A stretch of DNA of 64,000 bases from JBGTFE01 sp049799955 (GTDB lineage Bacteria > Acidobacteriota > Blastocatellia > Pyrinomonadales > Pyrinomonadaceae): contig JBARIW010000003.1 of NCBI GenBank assembly GCA_049799955.1, positions 40,078 through 104,077 on the forward strand. The letters run 5' to 3'. The position numbers and the translations under genes are program-made. The notes under the pieces were generated by a model, which saw nothing but the letters and a program-made list of their open reading frames with translations, was not told the origin of the DNA and ran no database searches. Shown piece after piece: positions 25,269 through 33,885 of the stretch; the stretch's first letter is position 1, and each line of letters begins with the position of its first letter.

Positions 25269-25616
25269 ATGGGAAAAGTTTTCGAAAATCGAAGGAAGCC
25301 GCGTCGGGAAGGAAAAAAAATATCGGTCGGCGCGGCGGAAGCCGTTCCGCCGGGACGCGGCGCGACCGTAAAATTGAAGGACTCTACGGAGATTGCGCTT
25401 TTTAACGTGAACGGGAAATTTCACGCCATCGAAAATTTCTGCCCGCACAAAGGCTATCCGCTGGCGGATTCGCGTCTTTACGGCAATATCGTCGAATGCG
25501 ACCTTCACGGCTGGCGTTTCGATGTTCGCAGCGGGACGTGTTTTACGACGCCGGACTGCTCGATTGAGTCTTATGAAGTCGTCGTTGAAGACGGAATGAT
25601 TAAGATTATTATTTAA
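25269..25616 (+). CDS. Rieske [2Fe-2S] protein, NirD-like
   Basis: 115 residues from ATG 25269; codons upstream come from the repeat at 25233. The cluster ligands are C58 and H60 in CPHKG and C77 and H80 in CDLHG, with normal spacing. Size and lack of membrane segment resemble the nitrite-reductase small subunit (NirD) and stand-alone ferredoxin-like Rieske proteins. No NirB or oxygenase gene is near, so it probably carries electrons for an enzyme encoded elsewhere. Its stop overlaps that of the convergent TonB-C gene by 4 bp. Confidence 0.88.
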   Translation: MGKVFENRRKPRREGKKISVGAAEAVPPGRGATVKLKDSTEIALFNVNGKFHAIENFCPHKGYPLADSRLYGNIVECDLHGWRFDVRSGTCFTTPDCSIESYEVVVEDGMIKIII

Positions 25617-26239
25617 TTGGATTTCGGATTGAATTTGTAAACTAAAATGCCTTTTATACGAATTTTTCCCATATCGTTTGTCGGGTTAAATTTTGCTTTT
25701 AATGCCGCTTTTATTGCTTCCGCGTGAAAGAAAGGATGTCCTGAAATTGCTTTTGCCAACTCTACCTTTCCTGCTTCATTAATTATAATTCTAACTTGAA
25801 CCGAATCTGCCGGGCGAAATTTCGCCGCTTTCGGATATTTCGGTTGCGGTAAATAAATTGCTTTACTGTTTACAATTCCCGCGTCGATACATTTCGTCTC
25901 CGAAGGAAAGTTATAAACGACGATTCCTTCTATTCGAGCCGGAAAATCTCCGGTTTTAAATTTTGCTTTTTGGGCTGCCTCAACGGATGAATTTCTTAAA
26001 AGCTCATCACCTGAAATTGCTTCGGCTGAGATTACATTTCCGTCTTCACCAATCAAAACCTTAACTTCGACTTTTCCGCTCGCACAAAAGTCCTTCGTTT
26101 CCTGCGAATAATCGGGCTTTGGCAGGTAAACTGCTCTGCCGTTTACAATTCCGATAGTATCGTTTTTCTTCTGAGCCGAAACATTTTGAGAAGCGCAGAA
26201 CGAAATTAAAATCGGCAAAATTAAAAGAAATTTCCTCAT
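25613..26239 (-). CDS. Secreted protein of two tandem TonB-C domains
   Basis: 208 residues. Signal peptide (FLLILPILISFCASQNVSAQ), then two copies of one unit: GIVNGRAVYLPKPDYSQ...VEVKVLIGEDGNVISAEAISG...AKFKTG and GIVNSKAIYLPQPKYPK...VQVRIIINEAGKVELAKAISG...AKFNPT. Each copy matches the TonB C-terminal fold (PF03544), which normally contacts outer-membrane receptors. There is no transmembrane anchor or Pro-rich linker, so the protein is probably a periplasmic binding module, not an energy transducer. Its relative at 23488 has one such domain. Confidence 0.75.
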   Translation of the reverse strand: MRKFLLILPILISFCASQNVSAQKKNDTIGIVNGRAVYLPKPDYSQETKDFCASGKVEVKVLIGEDGNVISAEAISGDELLRNSSVEAAQKAKFKTGDFPARIEGIVVYNFPSETKCIDAGIVNSKAIYLPQPKYPKAAKFRPADSVQVRIIINEAGKVELAKAISGHPFFHAEAIKAALKAKFNPTNDMGKIRIKGILVYKFNPKSN

Positions 26240-26321
26240 CTCGTTCTATTAGACATCAAATAATTATATTTGTTCCCGCTTTTTTCAAATTAGTGTTAAA
26301 ATTTCCTGAAACTTTTTGCCG

Positions 26322-27302
26322 ATGAATTCTGCCGAAAAACATCGAAACACTGTCGAGGAAGCGATTGCGCGATTAATCTCACGCGCCGAAAATTCGCGCG
26401 GGCTGGAAATTGCCGATTTGTTTCCGCGTGCGGCTGCGTCGCTTGAAAAATATCTTTTCAAAGACAATGAAAATGCCGCAAATGCTGAAATAACAGAGTT
26501 TATCGGCGCGCTTCGGGCTGACGATTTGTGCTTGATAATCGCCTGCGAGCGAAACGACGCGTCCGCCTGGGAAGATTTGGTGAAGAATTTTGATTCGACC
26601 GTTAAATCGGCGGCGAGAAAATTTTCCGCGAGCGCCGAAGATACGGAAGACCTTGCGGGTTCGATTTGGGCGGAGCTTTACGGCTTGAAACAGGACGCGG
26701 ACGGACGCATTAAGACCAAGCTTTCATATTTTTCGGGACGCGGAAGCCTCGCCGGCTGGCTTCGCGCCGTCGTTTCGCAGATTGCGATTGACCAGTTTCG
26801 GAAAGAATCGCGCTTTGTCCAAATCGAAGAAACCAGAGAGTTTGAAAATCTGGCGCAGGATTCTTCGGAAAAAACGGGAAACGAACAGGTTGTGGCGCAC
26901 ACTGAAAATCCCGAAGAAATTTTGACCGAAAAACAGACGCAAAAAGACGTGTCCGACGCGCTGAAACAGGCGATTGACGAGCTTGAACCGGAAGATAAAT
27001 TAATCTTAAAGCTTTATTATTTCGACGATTTGAAGCTCAAAGACATCGGGAACGCGCTCGGTTTTCACGAAGCGACGGCGAGCCGCAAGCTCGTTCGCGT
27101 GCAGAACGAAATCAGAAAATCGGTCGAGAAAATCCTTCGCACGCAGCACGGCTGGAGCGAAGCGGAAGTAAAACGCTATTTGTCGGAAACGGCGTCAAAG
27201 CTCGGAATCAGCTTTGAAAAATTGTTTACGATTTTGCTCGTTTTGGCTCTCGTGCAAGAATTTTTTGAAACGGGCGTTCTAACATTAGACATTTATCATT
27301 GA
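26322..27302 (+). CDS. ECF-like sigma factor with N-terminal extension and hydrophobic C-terminus
   Basis: 326 residues from ATG 26322, long for an ECF factor (about 200). About 80 extra N-terminal residues precede sigma region 2 (ACERNDASAWEDLVKNF to IAIDQFRKESR), and region 4 follows (DELEPEDKLILKLYYFDDLKL, IGNALGFHEATASRKLVRVQ). Beyond region 4 is a tail of about 55 residues with the apolar LFTILLVLALVQEFF. The last residues LTLDIYH are translated from the palindrome at 27281. The zinc-type anti-sigma gene follows directly, so the two form a sigma/anti-sigma pair. Confidence 0.85.
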   Translation: MNSAEKHRNTVEEAIARLISRAENSRGLEIADLFPRAAASLEKYLFKDNENAANAEITEFIGALRADDLCLIIACERNDASAWEDLVKNFDSTVKSAARKFSASAEDTEDLAGSIWAELYGLKQDADGRIKTKLSYFSGRGSLAGWLRAVVSQIAIDQFRKESRFVQIEETREFENLAQDSSEKTGNEQVVAHTENPEEILTEKQTQKDVSDALKQAIDELEPEDKLILKLYYFDDLKLKDIGNALGFHEATASRKLVRVQNEIRKSVEKILRTQHGWSEAEVKRYLSETASKLGISFEKLFTILLVLALVQEFFETGVLTLDIYH

Positions 27303-27355
27303 ACATTTAACAAATTAATAAATGATAAATGGTAAATGATAACTGATAAATGACA
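27281..27355. repeat. Heptad palindrome bridging sigma and anti-sigma genes
   Basis: Left arm CATTTAT CATTGAA CATTTAA; right arm GATAAAT GGTAAAT GATAACT GATAAAT. The left arm encodes the sigma factor's last residues and its TGA stop. The right arm ends in the ATG of the anti-sigma gene at 27350. Confidence 0.85.
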
Positions 27356-28420
27356 ATAGACTTCGACAAGGAAATAGACGCAATTTTGCGAAAGGCGCGG
27401 GACGGCGAAACTGCGGTTGCAATGGTTAATCAGCCAACACACCTCGACGCAGATACGCTTTCCGCTTTCGCCGAAAACGCTTTGCCCGAAAATGCGAAAA
27501 TGCGCGCCACAACACATCTGGCGGATTGCGAAAGGTGTCGAAAAATTCTCTCAAATTTGATTTTGCTCGCCTCTGAAACGGAAAGTGAAATTGTTCACGC
27601 GGACGCGAAAGAAGTCGTCGCGCCTGCCGTTTCCTGGTATCGAAAACTATTCGTATTTCCGAACCTGGTTTATTCGCTCGGCGCGCTCGTGCTGGTTTTC
27701 GGCGGTTTGATTGCTTTTACTGTTTTGCAGAATTTTAATTCTCTTGAAAACGCAACCGTTTCGCAGATGAGCAATAAGCCGATGGAAACGAAAAGCGCGC
27801 CCGCGGCTGCAAACACGAATTCTGCGATGAATGTGACGAATTCTATGACGGCAAATGTGCAAGTTCCGGCAAATTCGCCTTACGAATCAAACACGGCAGC
27901 GCCGCATCTGTCGATGAATTCGAACGTGAGCGCAACGCCCGGCGATGCGCCAATCGGTTCGGCAGATGAAGCGCCGAGAGAAGCGACGCGCTCTAACAAT
28001 GAGATAGAATTGGCAAAAACCGAGGCGAGTCAGCCTCCCGTTCTGGACAAGAAAAAAGAGTTGGAAGAAAATAAGCCGCAGAAATCTGTTAAAGACGACG
28101 AAGATGACGTGAAACTGAACGCCGAACGGCAAATGCCTGTACCTTCCGCTTCGGGCGCGCTCACCAAACAAGCGCCGAAAAAGATGACGGAAAAATACGA
28201 TGCGCGAAAGACAGGCGAAACGACCAGCGTTGGCGGCAAAACTTTCCGCCGCGCAAACAATGTCTGGTATGACGCGGCTTACGGCAATCAGCCGACGACG
28301 AACATCACGCGCGGCACAAGCGAATACAAAAAGCTTGATTCGGGCTTGCGCTCGATTGCCGAAAATCTCGGCGGAACGGTCGTGGTTGTCTGGAAAAGCA
28401 AAGCTTACCGGATTCAGTAA
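27350..28420 (+). CDS. Membrane anti-sigma factor, zinc-binding type
   Basis: 356 residues. Cytoplasmic N-terminus with the ZAS-like motif HLADCERC (about 57-64), one TM helix (LVYSLGALVLVFGGLIAFTVL, about 107-127) and a long extracytoplasmic part. The latter is a low-complexity Asn/Ala/Thr/Ser and charged region (130-280) ending in a small folded domain (GGKTFRRANNVWYDAAYG to VVVWKSKAYRIQ). Placed right behind the sigma factor it should hold that factor at the membrane until a signal is sensed outside. The start codon lies within repeat sequence, and no strong Shine-Dalgarno sequence is visible. Confidence 0.8.
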   Translation: MTIDFDKEIDAILRKARDGETAVAMVNQPTHLDADTLSAFAENALPENAKMRATTHLADCERCRKILSNLILLASETESEIVHADAKEVVAPAVSWYRKLFVFPNLVYSLGALVLVFGGLIAFTVLQNFNSLENATVSQMSNKPMETKSAPAAANTNSAMNVTNSMTANVQVPANSPYESNTAAPHLSMNSNVSATPGDAPIGSADEAPREATRSNNEIELAKTEASQPPVLDKKKELEENKPQKSVKDDEDDVKLNAERQMPVPSASGALTKQAPKKMTEKYDARKTGETTSVGGKTFRRANNVWYDAAYGNQPTTNITRGTSEYKKLDSGLRSIAENLGGTVVVVWKSKAYRIQ

Positions 28421-28461
28421 ATTCAAAAACTCGACAGAAACTTTTTGCAATCAACGAGCAT

Positions 28462-28509
28462 CACACGAAACGGACACTAAATTTTAGTGCTATTTCGTGT
28501 TTTTTTGTG
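28462..28509. terminator. Hairpin terminator related to the CACGAA palindromes
   Basis: ACACGAAA...ACACTAAA pairs with TTTTAGTG...TTTCGTGT, followed by a T-run on the plus strand. It resembles a shortened CACGAA repeat (3088, 42648) and lies just after the anti-sigma gene. It may end that transcript. Confidence 0.6.
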
Positions 28510-28521
28510 GATAATAATTGT

Positions 28522-30501
28522 ATGAAAGTTTTTGCTTTACTTTTGTGTCTTTTGTGCTTTTTTGCGGCTGTCTCAAATGCTCAGCCTGTCTGGAATGCGA
28601 ATCTCGACGGAAAACTGGCGTTTTATCAAACGACCGATTTCGGCGTCGTTCTCGCCGGAACGAATACTTCGCTTTTTGCGCTCGACGGGCAGACGGGCGA
28701 AAGGCTCTGGCGCAGAAATCATAAGGGCTTGGACGAAACTTCGATTACGCAGATTCCTTCGACCGATTTGATTTTGCTTTCGCTCGACGAAGGCGACAAA
28801 TCGCGCGTCGAAGCGATTGATTTGCTTTCGGGCGAAACGCTCTGGCAAAGCGACAAAGTAAAAGGCGATGTGATGCAGCTCGCGGTCGAGCCTGATGCGG
28901 ATTTGCTCGCCGTCGTTCTTGTCAAAAAAGCGAAAGGGAAAATCGGCGAAGAGCTAAAACGCTCGCCGCAAATACACGTTCTGCGCCTTTCTAACGGCGA
29001 CGAGCTTTGGAAAAAAGAACTCGAATCGGATGTCGAGATGATGCCTTCGCGTTTCGGTGAAAATCTCGGCGAAATTCCTTTTACTCTCGACAATTATCGA
29101 CCGCCTTTGATGCTCGACGGCAAGCTTTACGTTTTTTACGAAGGCTCGACTTCTTACGACGCGCAAAGCGGCAGGGAATTTGAGCGGGAAAAATTCAAAA
29201 TAAACGAAGGCGGCTTGGCTTTGACCGAATCCGACCCGGTTTTTGACGAAAAATACATTTATACGTCCGGCAGAGGAAAAATTCGCGCCGTAAATCGCCG
29301 CAGCGGAAAAGTCGATTGGGAAGCGAAAGATTTGGGCGTAACGCCCGAAATGGCGGTTGTCGGAAACGTTTTGTATGTCAGAACCGGCGGTCAGTTTACG
29401 CGCATCAAGGACGGCGAAACGGAAGAAAAAGGCAGCTTCGGCGTTTCGGCAATCGACACGAAAAACGGCAAAACTCTCTGGCGCTACAAAGGCGCGGACA
29501 AAGGCTTGACGAATTTTGTTTTCTCGGACGCAAACACGATTCTGATTGCCGATAAAGACGATTTGGTAGCGATTGATACAAAAAACGGCAAGAAAATTTT
29601 CAATCTCGAACACGATGTCGAAAAAGCGCAGTTTATTTTAATTAACGAAAGCGGGCAGGCGGTTATCGGCGGCAAAGACGAGATTGCGGCGTTTCAAGTT
29701 CAAGGTTCAAAGTTCAAAGTTCAAAGTCAATCTCAGCTTCAAAACATGAGTTTCAATTTTCAAAACCCAAAACAACTTGGAACTTGGAACTTTGAACCTG
29801 CAACCGAACTGTGGCGCGTCAAGCATAAAGCGCCGGCGCGCGGCGTTTTTCGAATCGTCGCGGGAATCGCGCTCCGAGCCGCCGCGATTTATTTCAGGTA
29901 CGGCGGCTTGGCGACTTCGGCTCTGAACATCGTTCGCGGCGCAAACATCGCGCGCTCGGTTTTATCGCTTCGCTGGTCGGGCTTGAAATCCAGATTTTCG
30001 TCGTTTGATTTGACGACGCTGGCGACAAATTCGGCGAAAAATTACATTTCCAATCAAATCAGCGTTTTCGGAGTCGCGGCGCGGACGCCGAATCTTCTGT
30101 CGCGCCTGAACGGTTTGCAGATAAATATTCCGACTTCGGCGAGCATTCGAAGCAAAATAATCAGCGGCGCGATTAATAAGGCGACGCCTTCGCGCGCGGA
30201 AGTTCAGGAAAGTCTGCTCGATAGATTAGACCCTGTGCGGCAGGTCGAAAAGCTTTCCGATTATTTTCTGCGGAGAAAGCGTCTCGCCGATTTGCGCGGA
30301 AATTATATGTATTTTTACACTGATTTGCCGAAGCCTTTCGATAAAAAAGGCTTGGTCGGCGTGAACGTTCATACCGGCAAAGACGCGCGTTTCATTTTAA
30401 TTTCCGACCCCGACACGCGTTTTACGACCGACGAAACAGTCGGTTTGCTTTATTCGGCGGACGGCAGCCGGTTGCAGGCGTTTGATGTTTTGGATAGATA
30501 A
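28522..30501 (+). CDS. Exported PQQ-like beta-propeller protein with an in-frame repeat insertion
   Basis: 659 residues from ATG 28522; an ATG 15 bp upstream is possible. Signal peptide (VFALLLCLLCFFAAVSNAQ), then PQQ-type propeller repeats: LFALDGQTGERLWRRN, AIDLLSGETLWQSD, VLRLSNGDELWKKE, AVNRRSGKVDWEA, AIDTKNGKTLWRYKG, AIDTKNGKKIFNLE. Residues about 391-428 (FQVQGSKFKVQSQSQLQN and on) are translated from the palindrome at 29691-29804. The second half is helical and basic, then a last strand pair (GVNVHTGKDARFILI). No cofactor-site residues identified; likely a scaffold or sensor protein linked to the sigma pair upstream. Confidence 0.75.
   Translation: MKVFALLLCLLCFFAAVSNAQPVWNANLDGKLAFYQTTDFGVVLAGTNTSLFALDGQTGERLWRRNHKGLDETSITQIPSTDLILLSLDEGDKSRVEAIDLLSGETLWQSDKVKGDVMQLAVEPDADLLAVVLVKKAKGKIGEELKRSPQIHVLRLSNGDELWKKELESDVEMMPSRFGENLGEIPFTLDNYRPPLMLDGKLYVFYEGSTSYDAQSGREFEREKFKINEGGLALTESDPVFDEKYIYTSGRGKIRAVNRRSGKVDWEAKDLGVTPEMAVVGNVLYVRTGGQFTRIKDGETEEKGSFGVSAIDTKNGKTLWRYKGADKGLTNFVFSDANTILIADKDDLVAIDTKNGKKIFNLEHDVEKAQFILINESGQAVIGGKDEIAAFQVQGSKFKVQSQSQLQNMSFNFQNPKQLGTWNFEPATELWRVKHKAPARGVFRIVAGIALRAAAIYFRYGGLATSALNIVRGANIARSVLSLRWSGLKSRFSSFDLTTLATNSAKNYISNQISVFGVAARTPNLLSRLNGLQINIPTSASIRSKIISGAINKATPSRAEVQESLLDRLDPVRQVEKLSDYFLRRKRLADLRGNYMYFYTDLPKPFDKKGLVGVNVHTGKDARFILISDPDTRFTTDETVGLLYSADGSRLQAFDVLDR
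29691..29804. repeat. Heptad palindrome inside a coding sequence (GTTCAAA words)
   Basis: Left arm GTTCAAG GTTCAAA GTTCAAA GTTCAAA; right arm CTTGGAA CTTGGAA CTTTGAA CCTGCAA, about 45 nt apart. The 114-bp element (38 codons) keeps the frame and has no stop. It lies between the propeller part and the second half of the protein. Confidence 0.85.
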
Positions 30502-30600
30502 TGCTGATACGAAATTTCCTCGTTCCGCGCGTTGTGAAATAGGAAAACTTTCGAGTGCTTGAATAAGTTTTCTCAGGTTAATTAAAGGAGTTCTAAAGAG

Positions 30601-31866
30601 ATGAAAACTTATACATTCAAAATCGCGTTTTTAATCTTTGCTTTACTGCAAATTTCCGCTTTCGCTCAGACCGAACCGGCGCTCGACGCTTTGTATCAGG
30701 AAAAAAGCTTTTTCGAGATGCGCGACGCGCTTTCCAAACGTTCCGATGACAAATCGATTGAGCTTTTGTTTTATCGCGGCGCGATTGCGAATAAGTTCAA
30801 CGAGCCGGAAAAATCTATTTCCTACCTGCAAAAATATCTGAAAAACGGCAAAGAGAAAATCGGCGAAGCCTATGAGCTGCTTGCGGATAATTACGTGAAA
30901 ACTTATCAATACGCGAAAGCCGCCGGAATTTACAAGTCGATTTTGGAAAAATATAAAACGGAGCTTGAAAAAGAGCCGGAGAAAATCAGCGATTTGAATA
31001 ACGCAATCGATTTATACAATTCGCTCGGCAGTGTTCCGGTTCAGAAAGTTTCTTTTAATGGCGATACGCGAATTCAGGGAACGCGCGATGCGGCAAAATT
31101 GCTGAATATTCCTGTAACAATCGGCGCGCAGACGACAAATTTTGTTTTCGATACGGGCGCAAATCTTTCGACAGTTACGGCTTCGACCGCGCAAAAGCTC
31201 GGTTTGCGGATTATCGAATCGTCCGTTTCGGTCGGTTCTTCGACCGATAAAAAAGTCGAGTCGCGCCTGGCGTTCGCGCCCGTTATGAAAATCGGAAATC
31301 TCACGGTTCGCAACGCCGTGTTTCTCGTTCTCGACGACGAAGCGCTTTATTTTCCGCAGATAAAATATCAAATCGGCGGCATCATCGGTTTTCCCGTTAT
31401 AGAAGCGTTCCGGCACATCACCATTTCAAAAAACGATGAAATTCTTGTCCCCGCAAAAGTTAAAAAATCGGAAATCGAGCCGAACCTGCTTTTTAACAGC
31501 TTAACGCCCGTAATCAGCGTGAAACACAACAATCGCCGGATGTCTTTTATTTTCGATACGGGCGCGCAAAACAGCGTCTTTTACCCGACGTTTTTTAAAG
31601 CCGAGGAAGAAGAAATCAAAAAGCAATACAAACTTCAAAACGTAAAGCTCGGCGGCGCGGGCGGTTTCAAGGAAGTTCCGGCATATCTTGTAAATCTGGA
31701 TTTGAACGTTTCCGGCAAATCCGCTTCGTTTAAAAACGTCAGGCTTATCACCACGCCGGTCAATGAAGACAGCCGCTATTTTTACGGCAATCTCGGGCAG
31801 GATTTGATAAAACAGTTTGATAAAATGACGCTCGATTTTGAATCGATGAATATTATTTTTGAGTAA
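30601..31866 (+). CDS. Exported aspartic protease-like protein with two DTG sites and N-terminal TPR
   Basis: 421 residues. Signal peptide (FLIFALLQISAFAQ), a TPR-like helical region (about 25-140), then two retropepsin-like domains. Each has the catalytic motif FDTGA: D184 in NFVFDTGANLSTV and D319 in SFIFDTGAQNSVF. Conserved IGGIIGFPVI and LGQDLI complete the two halves. Retropepsins are normally homodimers with one DTG per chain; here both are in one chain, as in eukaryotic pepsins. A GGAG ribosome site precedes the start. Probably a periplasmic peptidase; substrate unknown. Confidence 0.8.
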   Translation: MKTYTFKIAFLIFALLQISAFAQTEPALDALYQEKSFFEMRDALSKRSDDKSIELLFYRGAIANKFNEPEKSISYLQKYLKNGKEKIGEAYELLADNYVKTYQYAKAAGIYKSILEKYKTELEKEPEKISDLNNAIDLYNSLGSVPVQKVSFNGDTRIQGTRDAAKLLNIPVTIGAQTTNFVFDTGANLSTVTASTAQKLGLRIIESSVSVGSSTDKKVESRLAFAPVMKIGNLTVRNAVFLVLDDEALYFPQIKYQIGGIIGFPVIEAFRHITISKNDEILVPAKVKKSEIEPNLLFNSLTPVISVKHNNRRMSFIFDTGAQNSVFYPTFFKAEEEEIKKQYKLQNVKLGGAGGFKEVPAYLVNLDLNVSGKSASFKNVRLITTPVNEDSRYFYGNLGQDLIKQFDKMTLDFESMNIIFE

Positions 31867-31987
31867 GCCGCACCGCCAAATTACCGCATTTGCCGATATT
31901 TACAACCTTATAAAATTAAAATAATCCGACAAGCTTTCCGCGTTCCGTCAGGCAAGATAAATTTTTTGTTTCAACAGCAAAAATAAT

Positions 31988-32017
31988 TTGTCTAAAGCAC
32001 ATTTTCTGTAATAGAAT
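31988..32017 (+). promoter_or_regulatory. Predicted sigma-70 promoter of the radical SAM gene
   Basis: TTGTCT (31988-31993) and TAGAAT (32012-32017) with an 18-bp spacer. They lie about 75 bp upstream of the start codon in an otherwise empty 226-bp gap. The phrase TTGTCTAAA recurs at the kinase promoter near 40040. Confidence 0.45.
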
Positions 32018-32092
32018 GATGCACATTAAATAGAATTTCCTCAGCAAAACCAATTCTTAAAAGCTTTATCACTCAAGGAGAGTAATGACTTT

Positions 32093-33763
32093 ATGAGTAA
32101 TCGCGGCAAGAAAATTGTTTTGGCTGCAAGCACTTCGGAATCTTCGGAATATCTTCGCAGCACGTGGCGGCAGATGCTGCTCGGCACACTGCCCGCGAAA
32201 TATTCGCAGTTTCCCTATTATATGATAGACATTTCGTGGAAAAACGAAGTGCGCGATGACGGTCAGGCGGTCGCCGTTCCGAACGGTCTGCGCGTTGTCG
32301 AATCGATTCTTCTGGAAAAATTTTCAGCGGACGACATTGCCGTATGTTATCCCGACCAGCTCGATTTATTCATCGGCGAAGATACGAAAGTTGTCGGCGT
32401 TCACGCGCACAATCCGCTCGGAATTACGTTTGCAACCGACGTTTACGCGCATTTTTACGGCGACGCCGTCGAGCCGATTAACGCCGCCGAGTTTCGCCGG
32501 CTTATCACGCACGACGCTATAAAGAAACACAAAAATCACTTAAAAGTCATCGTCGGCGGTCCGGGTTCGTGGCAGATTGAAAAGAAAAATCTGGTTGATG
32601 AATGGAACATTGACTGCGTCGTCGAAGGCGAAGCGGAAGATTATATTCTCGATTTGTTTGAAAGCGCGATTCGCGGCGAAAGTCTGCCGAAACACGTTGA
32701 AGGAAAATCGCCGAAGATGGAAAACATTCCGACGACGAAAAACCGTTCGACCTTCGGCGTCGTCGAAGTTACGCGCGGCTGCGGTCGCGGCTGTCAGTTT
32801 TGTTCTATCGCTTTAAGAAAAGGCAGAAGTCTGCCGCTCGAACACATTCTCGAAAACGTGCGCATACAGGTCGCCAACGGCGCGGACACGATTATGCTCA
32901 CGACCGAGGATATTTTTCTATACGAGCAAGGACCGAAATTCGACACAAACGTTCCGGCGCTGAAAAAATTGTTTGAATCGGTCGCCGCCGTTCCGGGCGT
33001 CAAACACGTCGTCCAGTCGCACGGCACAATCGCGCCGATTGTCCGCAACCCCGAAGTTATCGAAGCGCTTAGTCCGGTGTGCGTCGATAAATCGACGCAT
33101 ATTCATCACGCTTCGACGCATCCCGAAAATCGTTACGCGAGCCTTTTTATCGGTTTGGAAACCGGCAGCCCGCGCCTTTTTAATCAATATATGAAAGGCA
33201 AAGCTTATCCGTATAAAGCCGAGCAGTGGGGCGATGTCATGCTCAAAGGAATGGAAATCATGAACAAGCATAACTGGTTTCCGTTCTGCACCTGGATTGT
33301 CGGTCTGCCGGGTGAAGCCGACGACGACGTGAAAAAATCTCTGGATTTACTGCACGCGCTTCGAGGCTCGAAATGGGTGATTATCCCGACGCTTTTCGTG
33401 TCGCTCGACGAAACCAGAATGGGCGGCAACGAAAGCGCGCAGCTTTATAAATTAACCGAGCTGCAATGGGAATTTTTCTTTACCTGCTGGCGTTATAATC
33501 TCGATTTTTACCGCGACGACGCGAGCTTTCATCGCAAATTCAATCTCGGCGTTCCGATTTATTATTACCTGCTCGGTCGCCGTATGTTCGGCAAACAGAT
33601 GAAATACCCGATTATGCGTCTGGCGCATTTTCCAGAAAGATTTCTGAAACGCCGTCTTTATCTGGATTTGCGAAAAAACAGCCCGCTGAAAGCGCCCGAA
33701 ACAATCGAGATTCCGCAGCCGAAAGCGCGCCCGTCGATTCCGGCGGAATTAGAGCTGGTTTGA
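32093..33763 (+). CDS. B12-binding-like radical SAM protein
   Basis: 556 residues. An N-terminal Rossmann-like region resembling a cobalamin-binding domain (ADDIAVCYPDQLDLFIGEDT, VVGVHAHNPLGITFATDVYA, KVIVGGPGSWQIE) precedes the radical SAM core. The core has CGRGCQFC (CxxxCxxC, [4Fe-4S] ligands), then LIGLETGSPRLFNQY and CTWIVGLPGEADDDV. A C-terminal region of about 130 residues (LQWEFFFTCWRYNLDFY) follows. The architecture is that of B12-dependent methylases and ring-forming enzymes, but the classic DxHxxG is absent. The gene stands alone, so the substrate cannot be inferred. Confidence 0.75.
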   Translation: MSNRGKKIVLAASTSESSEYLRSTWRQMLLGTLPAKYSQFPYYMIDISWKNEVRDDGQAVAVPNGLRVVESILLEKFSADDIAVCYPDQLDLFIGEDTKVVGVHAHNPLGITFATDVYAHFYGDAVEPINAAEFRRLITHDAIKKHKNHLKVIVGGPGSWQIEKKNLVDEWNIDCVVEGEAEDYILDLFESAIRGESLPKHVEGKSPKMENIPTTKNRSTFGVVEVTRGCGRGCQFCSIALRKGRSLPLEHILENVRIQVANGADTIMLTTEDIFLYEQGPKFDTNVPALKKLFESVAAVPGVKHVVQSHGTIAPIVRNPEVIEALSPVCVDKSTHIHHASTHPENRYASLFIGLETGSPRLFNQYMKGKAYPYKAEQWGDVMLKGMEIMNKHNWFPFCTWIVGLPGEADDDVKKSLDLLHALRGSKWVIIPTLFVSLDETRMGGNESAQLYKLTELQWEFFFTCWRYNLDFYRDDASFHRKFNLGVPIYYYLLGRRMFGKQMKYPIMRLAHFPERFLKRRLYLDLRKNSPLKAPETIEIPQPKARPSIPAELELV

Positions 33764-33786
33764 TTAGGTCTTTCAATTATTAAAGG

Positions 33787-33829
33787 AAAAGGGCAAGCAG
33801 CGTGTAAAATGCCGCCGCTTGCCTTTTTT
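33787..33829 (+). terminator. Rho-independent terminator of the radical SAM gene
   Basis: GGCAAGC (33792-33798) and GCTTGCC (33817-33823) flanked by an A-run and followed by TTTTTT. It lies about 25 bp after the stop codon. Confidence 0.8.
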
Positions 33830-33885
33830 AATTCATAGTCTTGCCTTGTCGCCCCCTAAATTGCAGAGCGGACGGGAGCGAACTG

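Noticed and set aside
30501..30542. 13-codon ORF (MLIRNFLVPRVVK) overlapping the PQQ gene stop, considered as a leader peptide
   Set aside because: Branched-chain residues are scattered, there is no terminator/antiterminator pair, and the next gene is a protease with its own ribosome site.
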